A DNA stretch of 64,000 nucleotides from Labrenzia sp. VG12. Lineage in GTDB: Bacteria; Pseudomonadota; Alphaproteobacteria; Rhizobiales; Stappiaceae. The DNA lies in assembly GCF_002237595.1 (NCBI RefSeq), contig NZ_CP022529.1, positions 3,100,001 to 3,164,000 on the forward strand, in the 5' to 3' direction. The notes beneath the pieces are model-generated. The model saw only the letters and a program-made list of their open reading frames with translations. It did no database searches and had not been told where the DNA came from. The first letter of the stretch is position 1. Every line of letters starts with the position of its first letter. This document shows, one piece after another, positions 54,010-62,178 of this stretch. The position numbers and the translations under genes are program-made.

Positions 54010-55815
54010 ATGACCAAGCGCAAGACACCGCCCGGCGGACCATCCGACACCGACAAAGACCGAAAAGGGGTCAGCCGCCGGAATGTGCTGAAGGCAGGCA
54101 CCGGAGCAGCGGCATTCGCGCCGCTTGCCGGATTTTCAGCATCGGCGGCAACATCGACAGGTGAAACACCGGTTGAGCAGAAGCCAGCCGCCTTCAGGGC
54201 CAGCCGCGCGGCCCCAGCCGACCATCCCTATAACGTCATCCTGTTCATTTCCGACGAAGAAGCCTATCACCTGCGCCCGGCTGAAGGCTTCACGACGCCT
54301 GCCCGTGACGAGCTTCAACGGCGCGGCACGACCTTTCACAATCACTATATCGGCGCCGCCATGTGCACGCCGTCACGCGGCGTGATGTTTTCGGGCCAGC
54401 CGCCCCAGATCAACGGTGTCTTCGACCAGATGGAACTCGGTTATGTGCCGAGCCTCAGGACGGACCGCCCCAGCCTTGGCACCATCTTCAAGGACCTTGG
54501 CTACGAAACCGCCTATTTCGGCAAGTTCGAACTGCGCAAGGACATTATCGCGCCGAAGTCGGACGTGAATTACACCGATGCGCTGAAGGCCTATGGTTTT
54601 GACACGTTTGCGCCCGACGGCGACAAGGTCGGGGCTCCTGATCAGGCCTACGACACGGACACCTACACGGCGGGTGCGGCCATTCGCTGGCTCCGGACCA
54701 ACGCCCAGGAAATCAACAAGAAGGGCAAACCCTGGTGCCTGATTGTCAGTTTCGTTTCGCCGCATGACATCATGTATGCGGAAGTCAACGAACCGGGCAA
54801 AAGGGTGCAGGAGTCGCAGGTGGGCATGAAAATCGTGCCCCCGCCCGACAACAGTTTTTTTGCAACCCAGTGGAAGTTTGCTCCGTCACCCAGCGCCACA
54901 GAACGCATGGATGCACCGGGACGGCCGCGCGCGCACCTGTCCTACATGATCGGCTGGTCGGCATTTCTCGGCGAAATACCTGTCCATGAAGCTGGAATGT
55001 GGAACAGCTACTACAATTTCTATCTGAATCTCGTCCGCGACAATGACCGCAACCTGCACTCCCTTCTGGAGACCATCAGCAATCTCGATCTCTGGAAATC
55101 GACCGTCGTCATGCGAACGGCCGACCATGGCGAGCTTGGCGGCGCCCATGGCGGGCTGCGCGGCAAGGGGCCCTTGCCCTACGAGCAGGAAGTCCATGTG
55201 CCGGCTGTTGTTGTGCACCCGGAACATGACGGCGGCCGCAATTGTCAGGCCCTCACGAGCCACATGGATCTCATCCCGACACTTGTCGGGCTAACCAATG
55301 CGGACAAGACCAGGCGGGATGCTGCCGTCTCCGGGCTGCCGGGCCATGATTTTTCGCCCCTGCTCAAGAACCCGGGCGGCGCCGGGGTCGATGCCATCCG
55401 CGAAGCCGTGCTGTTCAACTATGTCGGCCTTCAGACTGTCGATTCCCTCTACATGATGCGGGTGTGCCGGGACATCGCCGAAGGTCGGCCCGCACCGTCC
55501 TTCGCAGTCGCCAAACCCGACATGTCCCGTCGCGGGTTCATCAGTTTCGTCTATGACGGCCGCTACAAGTTTGCGCGCTACTACGCACCTGACAGGTTCA
55601 ATACGCCGGAGACGCTGGACGACCTGCTTGCAGACAATGAGTTGGAACTGTTCGACCTACAAACCGATCCGGACGAAGTCGTCAATCTGGCGGCCGATCC
55701 AAAGACCAATGGCGACCTGATCATGCGCATGAACGACCTGCTTAATCGCATGATCGAAAAGGAAGTCGGCTTCAATGACGACCGCTTTTTTCCGGATGGA
55801 TTGCGACAGCAGTAG
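54010..55815 (+). CDS. TAT-exported sulfatase
   Basis: A 601-residue sulfatase. Residues 20-50 hold a twin-arginine signal (SRRNVLKAGTGAAAFAPLAG). Cys119 in MCTPSRGVMFSG is the C-x-P-S-R motif whose Cys must be converted to formylglycine; ILFISDEEAYH supplies the metal-site Asp but has Glu where many sulfatases have a second Asp. RTADHGELGGAHGG is the later metal/substrate site. The substrate is a sulfate ester, identity unknown. ATG 54010 follows AAGGTGGA. The formylglycine-generating enzyme is not encoded here. Confidence 0.9.
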   Translation: MTKRKTPPGGPSDTDKDRKGVSRRNVLKAGTGAAAFAPLAGFSASAATSTGETPVEQKPAAFRASRAAPADHPYNVILFISDEEAYHLRPAEGFTTPARDELQRRGTTFHNHYIGAAMCTPSRGVMFSGQPPQINGVFDQMELGYVPSLRTDRPSLGTIFKDLGYETAYFGKFELRKDIIAPKSDVNYTDALKAYGFDTFAPDGDKVGAPDQAYDTDTYTAGAAIRWLRTNAQEINKKGKPWCLIVSFVSPHDIMYAEVNEPGKRVQESQVGMKIVPPPDNSFFATQWKFAPSPSATERMDAPGRPRAHLSYMIGWSAFLGEIPVHEAGMWNSYYNFYLNLVRDNDRNLHSLLETISNLDLWKSTVVMRTADHGELGGAHGGLRGKGPLPYEQEVHVPAVVVHPEHDGGRNCQALTSHMDLIPTLVGLTNADKTRRDAAVSGLPGHDFSPLLKNPGGAGVDAIREAVLFNYVGLQTVDSLYMMRVCRDIAEGRPAPSFAVAKPDMSRRGFISFVYDGRYKFARYYAPDRFNTPETLDDLLADNELELFDLQTDPDEVVNLAADPKTNGDLIMRMNDLLNRMIEKEVGFNDDRFFPDGLRQQ

Positions 55816-55841
55816 CCACCTGCCTCGCCGGAACGGTGCAC

Positions 55842-56585
55842 TTACCTGCCTTCGGCAATCGCCTCTCTGACAATCTCCGCGGCCTCACCGCTGGCGCTCA
55901 TTTCGGTCAGAACGGCTTCGATCCGGGGAAGCAATGCACGATGCCGGATGTGAAGATAGTGATAGAGCGGTTCGACTTGAAACGGGGCCCCAAGGGGGAC
56001 GATACCGGACAGTTTCAGCTTGGCGATTGTCAGGCCACCGTCGATCCGGTCGCTTATCACTGCATCCAGCCTGCCTGAGGCCAGCAACCGGAACAGCTCG
56101 CCTTCATCCGGCGCGGTCCAGACATTTGAAAAACCCTCTGTAAAGATTTCCGCATGCACCGCCCCCACAAGGTAGCCGACATGTTTTTCAGGCAGGTTTT
56201 CAAGGGTCATGGCCTCCGCCCCACGTTCCTGAACAAAGACCATTCCTTCCAGAAAAACAGTGGGTGTCGGGACTCGAAGCAAACTCGGGAACCGGTCTTC
56301 CACGTCGCGGATCCGGATGACCTCGCCATCAACGTGCCCGGTCGAGGCCAACACGAGGGACCTGGAGCCGGAGGTTTCATAGATCTCCACCTCTATTCCC
56401 AGTTTGGAATAAGCCCGTTTGAGGACCAGTCCACCAACCGTCGACAGGGGCGACCCTTCAAAGGTCGAAAAGACAAGACGTTCCGCGGCTCTCACCGGCG
56501 AAACCGCCAATACGCACACAACAAGAATCAGCCAGATTCTTCTCTGCAGTGCCCAGGCAAATGCGGCGTTCAAGAGACTTTCCAT
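55842..56585 (-). CDS. Periplasmic solute-binding protein, family 3-like
   Basis: A 247-residue protein with an N-terminal hydrophobic signal (IWLILVVCVLAVSPVRAA). LVFSTFEGSPLSTVGGLVLKRAYSKLGIEVEIYE resembles the opening of family 3 amino-acid binding proteins, and ASGRLDAVISDRIDGGL the hinge region. There is no permease or ATPase gene beside it, so it may be an orphan sensor-type domain rather than a transporter part. It converges on the sulfatase gene with a 26-base gap. Confidence 0.7.
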   Translation of the reverse strand: MESLLNAAFAWALQRRIWLILVVCVLAVSPVRAAERLVFSTFEGSPLSTVGGLVLKRAYSKLGIEVEIYETSGSRSLVLASTGHVDGEVIRIRDVEDRFPSLLRVPTPTVFLEGMVFVQERGAEAMTLENLPEKHVGYLVGAVHAEIFTEGFSNVWTAPDEGELFRLLASGRLDAVISDRIDGGLTIAKLKLSGIVPLGAPFQVEPLYHYLHIRHRALLPRIEAVLTEMSASGEAAEIVREAIAEGR

Positions 56586-57000
56586 TCCTCTTTCCCGACA
56601 TCCTGATCGCATGGAAACAAAGTAAAACAGACACTCCAATGAACAGTTAATGACATACCTGACCTTTTTCTGGAGGCTATCACTATCTCTCAGAAGAAAA
56701 GCCCCGCACACCGAGAGTTGAAATTCGATTTCTATTTGCAACCATTCCCGTCACGACCAGCGAAGTAACTGCATTCCAGCTTTGTGCTGAACCCGGTTCC
56801 TCCGATTTGAGCTGACCGCATGGTCGTTTGACAAAATCGGTCGCACAATTGTGCAGGCCCAATACCCGGCAACTTGATCGCGCCATCTTCCAGACAGCTC
56901 TTTTTGATGAAGCCTTTTTCCTTACGGCAAAGCCCGGCTCTTGACTTTTATGTGTATCTACACATTTATAGGTGCAGATACACTTTTATGAGGCCCCGTC
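56586..57000. other. Intergenic region upstream of the MarR gene
   Basis: This 415-base stretch is less GC-rich than its surroundings and has no credible gene. It contains a perfect 12-bp palindrome GCACAATTGTGC (56843-56854) ten bases after a TTGACA (56828-56833), and at its right end the MarR-type operators annotated separately. Confidence 0.5.
56951..56983. promoter_or_regulatory. Two MarR-type operator copies upstream of the marR gene
   Basis: Copy 1 is GTGTATCTACAC (56952-56963) and copy 2 GTGCAGATACAC (56972-56983), both inverted repeats of GTGTA/TACAC around a 2-bp centre, with axes 20 bp apart (about two helical turns). A TTGACT at 56941-56946 is a likely -35. The same motif recurs before the next gene, so the regulator probably represses both. 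Confidence 0.75.
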
Positions 57001-57420
57001 ATGAGCGACGTCGACGCCTGTGCCTGCATGAACCTGCGCAAGACCACGCGCCTGATCGCCCAGTTCTATGATCAGCGCCTGCAGCAGGGCGGGCTGAAGA
57101 ATACGCAGTTCACGCTGCTCGTGGTGCTGCGCCAGCACGCTCCGGTTTCCATCACCCGGCTCGCCGAGCTGCTCGGCATGGACCGGACGACCCTCACCCG
57201 CAACGTGCGGGTGCTGAAGAAGGACGGTTTGATAGACGAACGCCCCGGGGAGGATGCGCGCATGCGCTTGCTGGCGTTGACCGAAAATGGGGAAACTGCA
57301 ATCGCCGAGGCCACGCCCTTCTGGCGCCAGGCACAGGCGGATTTCCTGGAAAAATTCGGCGAAGACCGCTGGCAGATCCTGAGACAGGAATTGGCCGATA
57401 TCAACTACGTCATGAGCTGA
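57001..57420 (+). CDS. MarR family transcriptional regulator
   Basis: A 139-residue winged-helix regulator. ITRLAELLGMDRTTLTRNVRVLKKDGLIDERPGEDARMRLLALTENGE is the MarR DNA-binding block (residues about 51-98). An N-terminal Cys pair (DACACMNLRK) could be redox-sensitive, but this is a guess. GAGG precedes ATG 57001. It lies between its own candidate operators and a third copy in front of the MBL-fold gene, the usual layout of a locally acting, autoregulated repressor. Confidence 0.92.
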   Translation: MSDVDACACMNLRKTTRLIAQFYDQRLQQGGLKNTQFTLLVVLRQHAPVSITRLAELLGMDRTTLTRNVRVLKKDGLIDERPGEDARMRLLALTENGETAIAEATPFWRQAQADFLEKFGEDRWQILRQELADINYVMS

Positions 57421-57462
57421 GCCCTCATGCGCATGGCTACAGGTTCATCTTTCCAGTTCAAA

Positions 57463-57480
57463 TAGGTGTAGATACACCTA
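57463..57480. promoter_or_regulatory. Third MarR-type operator, upstream of the MBL-fold gene
   Basis: TAGGTGTAGATACACCTA is a perfect 18-bp dyad (8-bp arms, GA centre). Its core GTGTAGATACAC matches the two copies before marR. It ends 14 bases before the ATG of the MBL-fold gene, where bound protein would block transcription or early elongation. Confidence 0.8.
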
Positions 57481-57494
57481 AAATGAGGTAAAAC

Positions 57495-59513
57495 ATGCAA
57501 GGCCCATCTGATGTTATCGCGGCGCCCGTCGCACGTGATCTTCCGAACCAAGAGCAATCTGTAGCGCGTGACCGGTTGCGCGCCTCGTCCCCGCCCAAGC
57601 CCGATATTCGCACGGCGACCGAACTTCGGGGCCTTGTCGAGAGCCTCGTGCCAGCCGAGGGGTTTGCAGACCACCTGACGTCACCCAATCCGGATCGCAG
57701 TTTCCATGCCCCGCTGCATTTTTTTGAAACGGTGATGTCCTACGGACGGAACACAGATCCCCGCGCCACGCTCCTGATGCTCAATGGCTATCTCAACGCC
57801 AATCAGCAGGCCGTGGGCATCCCTTTCTTCGACCGCCTTTTGAGCACACATGGCGCCAACATGACCGACGATGTCCGGGCCGTCTATCTTGCTGCGCTCG
57901 CAATCCTTCGCGCGACCCACGCCGAGCGCGTTCCCTTGCACAGGCGCATTCCCTGGGTTTTGAAGAGTTTCCGGATCCTGGAGGAGGCCCGCCGCATAAC
58001 GAGAGGTGAAGATCCGGTGGTGCGGTGGGCCGCCGGGCAGATCTACGCCCAGGTGCCGTTTTTCTTCGGCAAAAAGAAGCAGGCCTATGAGGATCTCAAC
58101 TGGCTGGCGGAGCGCCCGGAAACAGAACCCGTCTTCGGCTTTTACCGCGAGGTCTATCGCCAGCTTGCCCGCTTGCACGAAAGCGACGGGCGCAAGGATC
58201 TGGCCGAGGCTTTCTGGCGCCGCAGCGGCTTTGACAGCTACCGGCCGAACGCCATGCTGATGGGCTGGTTCACCGCGACCGTGGACGCCGGCGCCACCAT
58301 GGCACCCGAGCCCGTGCTGGATGAAATTCTTCCCGGTCGCGTCTTTGCCCTTTATGGCTTCGGCTATTCCGATATCTATTTCGTGTTGTCGGACGATGGC
58401 ACGGAACTTCTGGCCTTGGACGCGGGAACCCAGCCGCACTCGCTGCGGGCCGCGCATGAATATCTTCTGTCACATCACCCGGATCTGCCGCCGGTCACCA
58501 AGGTGTTCATCACCCATTCCCACTGGGACCACATCGGCGGGCACAGCTATATTCGCCAGGTCTTTCCGGAGGCCGTTTTCTACGGTCGAGACAATTACCA
58601 GGCCGTTGTCGACCGCGTTGACCGGCATCACAGCTACAGTCTCTTTCGCGGACGGGACTTCGACCATCGATGGGTGACGGCTTACGCGCCCGATGTGCCG
58701 GTCGGCGACCGCCTGGAGCTGACGGCCGGCGGCACATCGATAGAACTTGTTCCGGTCACCGGAGGCGAGACGGAAGACGCGCTTCTGGTTCATTTCCCGG
58801 GCCTTGCCACGATCTTTGTCGGCGACATCGTCATGCCCTGGTACGGCGAACCCTGGATCAACGAAGGCTTCATGGATGGCGCCGTTGAAAGCATAGACGC
58901 TGTCCTGACCAGACGGCCGAAGCACATCCTGCATGGCCATCACCCGCTGACGGCCCTTTATGGACCGGAGCAACTGGCAGCCTTCCGGGAGCACTACGTC
59001 TGGCTGGTCGATGCCGTTCGCAAGCACATCAGCCACGGATATTCGGCCAAAGACATCATCCGGCTCAATCTTGTACCACCCGGTCTGCAGGACCAGCCCG
59101 AGGCCTATCTCTCCTTCCTGGCTGCGCGGGACAATGTCATTGCCCGCACGGCAGACCACATGGTGGGTATCTGGCAGGAAGACCGGACCGGTCAGGATCC
59201 ACAGGGTCTCGACACTTTGGTCAGCACCGATTTTGGCCGTCTCCTGGAGCGCTATCTCGGCCTGTCGGCGAACCAGGCCGCACGGGCTATCCGCAAGATG
59301 ATCCGAGACGGCGACAACGAACTGGCGCTCAAATTTGCGATCGCGGCCGAACAGCGTTTTGGCCCGAGCAAGGCACTGACAGCTCTCAAGTGCGAGGCTG
59401 CCGACAGGCTGCGCAGCGCCATCCAGTTCTTCGACCCGTTCCGTTTTGTCACCTACACCGAAATGATCGGCCAGGAACACAAGCCGATGCCGGAATCTTC
59501 AAACACCGCCTGA
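57495..59513 (+). CDS. MBL-fold metallo-hydrolase with a long N-terminal helical region
   Basis: A 672-residue protein. The metallo-beta-lactamase domain starts near residue 280; FITHSHWDHIGGHSYI carries the HxHxDH zinc motif, and GDIVMPWYGEPWINEG with HGHHPLTALYG supply the later ligands. The C-terminal 120 residues and N-terminal 280 residues are helix-rich. The size and the MBL plus extra domains recall alkylsulfatases, but the order differs (the MBL domain is central), so a sulfatase call is not safe. GAGG precedes the ATG. It is controlled by the MarR-type operator just upstream. Confidence 0.82.
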   Translation: MQGPSDVIAAPVARDLPNQEQSVARDRLRASSPPKPDIRTATELRGLVESLVPAEGFADHLTSPNPDRSFHAPLHFFETVMSYGRNTDPRATLLMLNGYLNANQQAVGIPFFDRLLSTHGANMTDDVRAVYLAALAILRATHAERVPLHRRIPWVLKSFRILEEARRITRGEDPVVRWAAGQIYAQVPFFFGKKKQAYEDLNWLAERPETEPVFGFYREVYRQLARLHESDGRKDLAEAFWRRSGFDSYRPNAMLMGWFTATVDAGATMAPEPVLDEILPGRVFALYGFGYSDIYFVLSDDGTELLALDAGTQPHSLRAAHEYLLSHHPDLPPVTKVFITHSHWDHIGGHSYIRQVFPEAVFYGRDNYQAVVDRVDRHHSYSLFRGRDFDHRWVTAYAPDVPVGDRLELTAGGTSIELVPVTGGETEDALLVHFPGLATIFVGDIVMPWYGEPWINEGFMDGAVESIDAVLTRRPKHILHGHHPLTALYGPEQLAAFREHYVWLVDAVRKHISHGYSAKDIIRLNLVPPGLQDQPEAYLSFLAARDNVIARTADHMVGIWQEDRTGQDPQGLDTLVSTDFGRLLERYLGLSANQAARAIRKMIRDGDNELALKFAIAAEQRFGPSKALTALKCEAADRLRSAIQFFDPFRFVTYTEMIGQEHKPMPESSNTA

Positions 59514-59576
59514 GCATTGCGAAAAGGCCTGCGGGATCCATGCCCGCAGACTGACCACCTCACTTCGGAGATCCCC

Positions 59577-60488
59577 ATGACCCGATCCATGTCCCTGCCC
59601 CTATGGGCCATTCTGATCCTGACGGCAACACTGTTCGGCTCATCCTTCCTGTTCATCAAGGTGTCCGTAACCAGCATCCCTCCGTTCACACTCGCAGCGG
59701 GTCGCGCCGCCCTTGCGGCCGTTGCGGTGGTCCTGTTCCTTTATCTCAACGGTGGACAATTGCCCAAGCCAGGCAAGGTCTGGCTTCCCATGATCGTGCT
59801 CGGTCTGCTGACGGCCGTCATCCCCTATGTCGCTATCGCCTTCGGGCAGCTCCACATCGACAGCAGTCTCGGCGGAATTCTATTTGCCACCATCCCGGTC
59901 TTCAGTGTCCTGCTTGCACCTCTGGTCCTCGCGGAGGAGCATCTGACACCGACCAGGGTATTCGGAGTGCTGATCGGCTTTGCCGGTGTCATCCTGGCGA
60001 TTGGCCCCGGTGCTTTCTCGACCCTGGGCACACAAGTACTGGGGGCCGGGGTCACTGTGTTTGCAGCCCTGAGCTATGCCATCGGCACGCTGTTCGCGCG
60101 GACCCTGAGCAGCACGAGCCCTGTCGTCCTCGCAGCGGGTCAGCTGGTTGTCGCCTCGTTTGCGCTCATCCCCCTCAGCCTGCTGATTGACACCCCCTGG
60201 TCGCTGTCACCCGAACCTGGTCACCTGGTCGGCCTTGTCGTGGTGGCCCTCTTCAACACGGCCATACCGGTGCTTTTGATGTTCTGGCTGATCGGCAAGG
60301 CAGGCGCATCGAACACATCCCTGCTGGCCTTCTTCATGCCCGTCGCATCGGTCCTTCTGGGTGTTCTGGTCCTGGGAGAAAGCCTCGGCTGGTTCGCGAT
60401 CCTGGGTTTCGGCTTCATCATTTCCGGTGCCAGTCTCGTCACCGGCACCTTCCGGATCCCTCGACGTACCGACGCCAGGCACGTCTAA
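59577..60488 (+). CDS. EamA/DMT family transporter
   Basis: A 303-residue inner-membrane protein with ten hydrophobic segments in two EamA repeats. TLFGSSFLFIKVSVTSIPPFTLAAGRAALAA opens the first, and GVLVLGESLGWFAILGFGFIISG closes the second. GGAG precedes ATG 59577. It lies 63 bases after the MBL-fold gene on the same strand and may share its MarR control. The substrate is unknown. Confidence 0.9.
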   Translation: MTRSMSLPLWAILILTATLFGSSFLFIKVSVTSIPPFTLAAGRAALAAVAVVLFLYLNGGQLPKPGKVWLPMIVLGLLTAVIPYVAIAFGQLHIDSSLGGILFATIPVFSVLLAPLVLAEEHLTPTRVFGVLIGFAGVILAIGPGAFSTLGTQVLGAGVTVFAALSYAIGTLFARTLSSTSPVVLAAGQLVVASFALIPLSLLIDTPWSLSPEPGHLVGLVVVALFNTAIPVLLMFWLIGKAGASNTSLLAFFMPVASVLLGVLVLGESLGWFAILGFGFIISGASLVTGTFRIPRRTDARHV

Positions 60489-60547
60489 TGCGAATGGCCG
60501 GCACCTGCACCCGCCGTTCGCTTCCTGCCGATCAGTATGCGTTGATG

Positions 60548-60676
60548 TCAGTTACCCAGCCGCACCGAAGAGCTGGTTGACTGGTCAGCGCTGGAAAAAC
60601 CGATATTGTGCAGGACCTGGTTGGCACCTACGGAAATCACCACGATGGCCGCAAAGGCCAGAAGCATCGCTTTCAT
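60548..60676 (-). CDS. 42-residue predicted membrane/exported peptide coupled to the WD40-cytochrome gene
   Basis: The ATG overlaps the WD40-cytochrome c stop codon (ATGA), with GAGGGAGAG about 5-13 bases upstream. The product begins MKAMLLAFAAIVVISVGANQ, a Lys followed by a hydrophobic stretch, and continues with a short polar tail ending VRLGN. I know no family for it. The overlap, ribosome site and membrane character argue that it is a true gene, possibly a small subunit of the formate dehydrogenase/cytochrome complex. Confidence 0.65.
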   Translation of the reverse strand: MKAMLLAFAAIVVISVGANQVLHNIGFSSADQSTSSSVRLGN

Positions 60677-62001
60677 TGTGTCTCTCCCTCAGTGGCTCCA
60701 CCGGCACCTGCCGTTCGCATGTAGTCGATCAGGTCGTCGCGATCTTCCGGCTTGACGATCCGCTGCATCGGCATCTTCGACCCGGGTATATAGTGGTCGG
60801 GACCGTCCAGGAACAGCTGGTTGATCGTTTCGGCCGACCAGATGATATCAGATCCGATCAGGGTTTCGGAATAAGGATAGCCAGGAAGCGTGCCGGCCTG
60901 GCGGCCGAAGACCTTGTAGAGTGTTGGCCCGGCCTTGCGCCCCCCCTCTTCGCTGAGCGCATGGCAGATCGAACACTTGCGGGCGAATTGCCGCTCGCCA
61001 TTGCTCATCTCTTCCGGTTTCTTCAGGAACTGCGGCGTTTCGGTCGCCATCGGATCAAAGCTGGCCAGATCCGCCAGCGGCCAGGAATAGACGATGTTTT
61101 CAATGCCGCCGGCATGCAGAACCGTGCCGTCCTTCGAAAAGGCCAGCGCCCAGATCGGTCCTTTCAGCGCCGCGCGAAAATCGGTCTCGATCGCCCAGCT
61201 CTCCGTGTCCATCACCGTGATGTACCCATGACCGTCGCCCGTGGCCAGCTTGGTGCCGTCCGGACTGATGGCAAGGGCCAGGATCGGCCGGCGCTCGAAG
61301 GAAATGTCTTTCAGCCGTTCACCGGTCTCGATGTCGACGATGCGTGTGACTCCGTCCTGGGACCCATAGGCAATCCAGCTTTCCGTCTCCCCCGCCCCCC
61401 AAGGGCAATCACGTTGATGCCGAAGCCATTGCGGTCGACGATGCGTTTTTCAGATCGCCCGGCAATATCCCAGAGCTTGATCGAGCCATCGACCGAGGCC
61501 GAATAGAGCCGCTGACCGTCGCCCGAAAAGACGACCGCGTTGACCCCGGCCGTGTGGCCCTCAAGAAAGTCCGGCGCGCCCCCGGACACGGGCCAGAGCC
61601 CGACACGGGCATCCCAGCTGGCACTGGCGATCAGCGACTTGTCGGGCGAAACAGCGAGCCCAATCACCTTGGCGGTATGGCCCACAAGGCGAGTGGATGC
61701 TGCCGCCGCCGGGTCCCACAGGATCAGGTCGTTGTCATCGCCTGCGGAAACGACCTTGTCACCGTCGACGAAGCGCACCACCTTGACCGCTGCTGCGTGC
61801 CCTTCCAGCCAGGCGGGCGCCCGGCCAGACCAGAGACCGACCGAATTGTCGAAGCTCGCAGTCGCCACTTTTCCGGTCTCCGGCGAGACATCAATGCCCA
61901 TGATCGGGCCACCGTGCCCCTTCAGGGTCTGGAAATCGGCGGCCTGGGCAAGTGTTGTCAGCGCGGCCGAAACCAGGAGCGTGATGAAATAGCCGGCGCA
62001 T
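60673..62001 (-). pseudogene. WD40-repeat/cytochrome c fusion gene with two apparent frameshifts
   Basis: The reading frame shows several WD40 repeats (LKGHGGPIMGIDVSPETG, LEGHAAAVKVVRF, LVGHTAKVIGLAVSPD, LEGHTAGVNAVVFSGDG), then a cytochrome c domain with heme motif KCSICH and axial Met in PGSKMPMQ. Frame is lost at 61395-61400, where six C on the plus strand would need seven; adding one restores ALGGAGETESW and continuous WD40 sequence. At the start, ATG 62001 gives MRRL, and removing one T at 61987-61989 joins it to FITLLVSAALTTLAQA, a fine signal peptide. Without that change, the open frame begins at ATG 62099 or GTG 62072. It could be a real decaying gene or homopolymer errors. Confidence 0.75.
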
Positions 62002-62085
62002 CGTTCAGGCCGGCCAAGCTCAGCGTGTACCGGGCTCCTGGGCTCTCTGTTGGTCGCTTCAATCGACTGCACAGGATGAAGGGCC

Positions 62086-62112
62086 CTGAGTCCCCGCATG
62101 CGCGGGGATGAC
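62086..62112. repeat. Fragment of the GTCATCCCCGC-type intergenic repeat
   Basis: TCCCCGCATGCGCGGGGATGACA contains one hairpin end of the element seen in full at 21571-21683. It sits between the formate dehydrogenase gamma gene and the WD40-cytochrome gene, where it adds a misleading in-frame ATG (62099). Confidence 0.6.
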
Positions 62113-62178
62113 AGACGGCGCAAGCAAAACGTCCAGGGTTCTTCCTTCCGAGGCAAACCGGTCATACCTGGATCGGCC

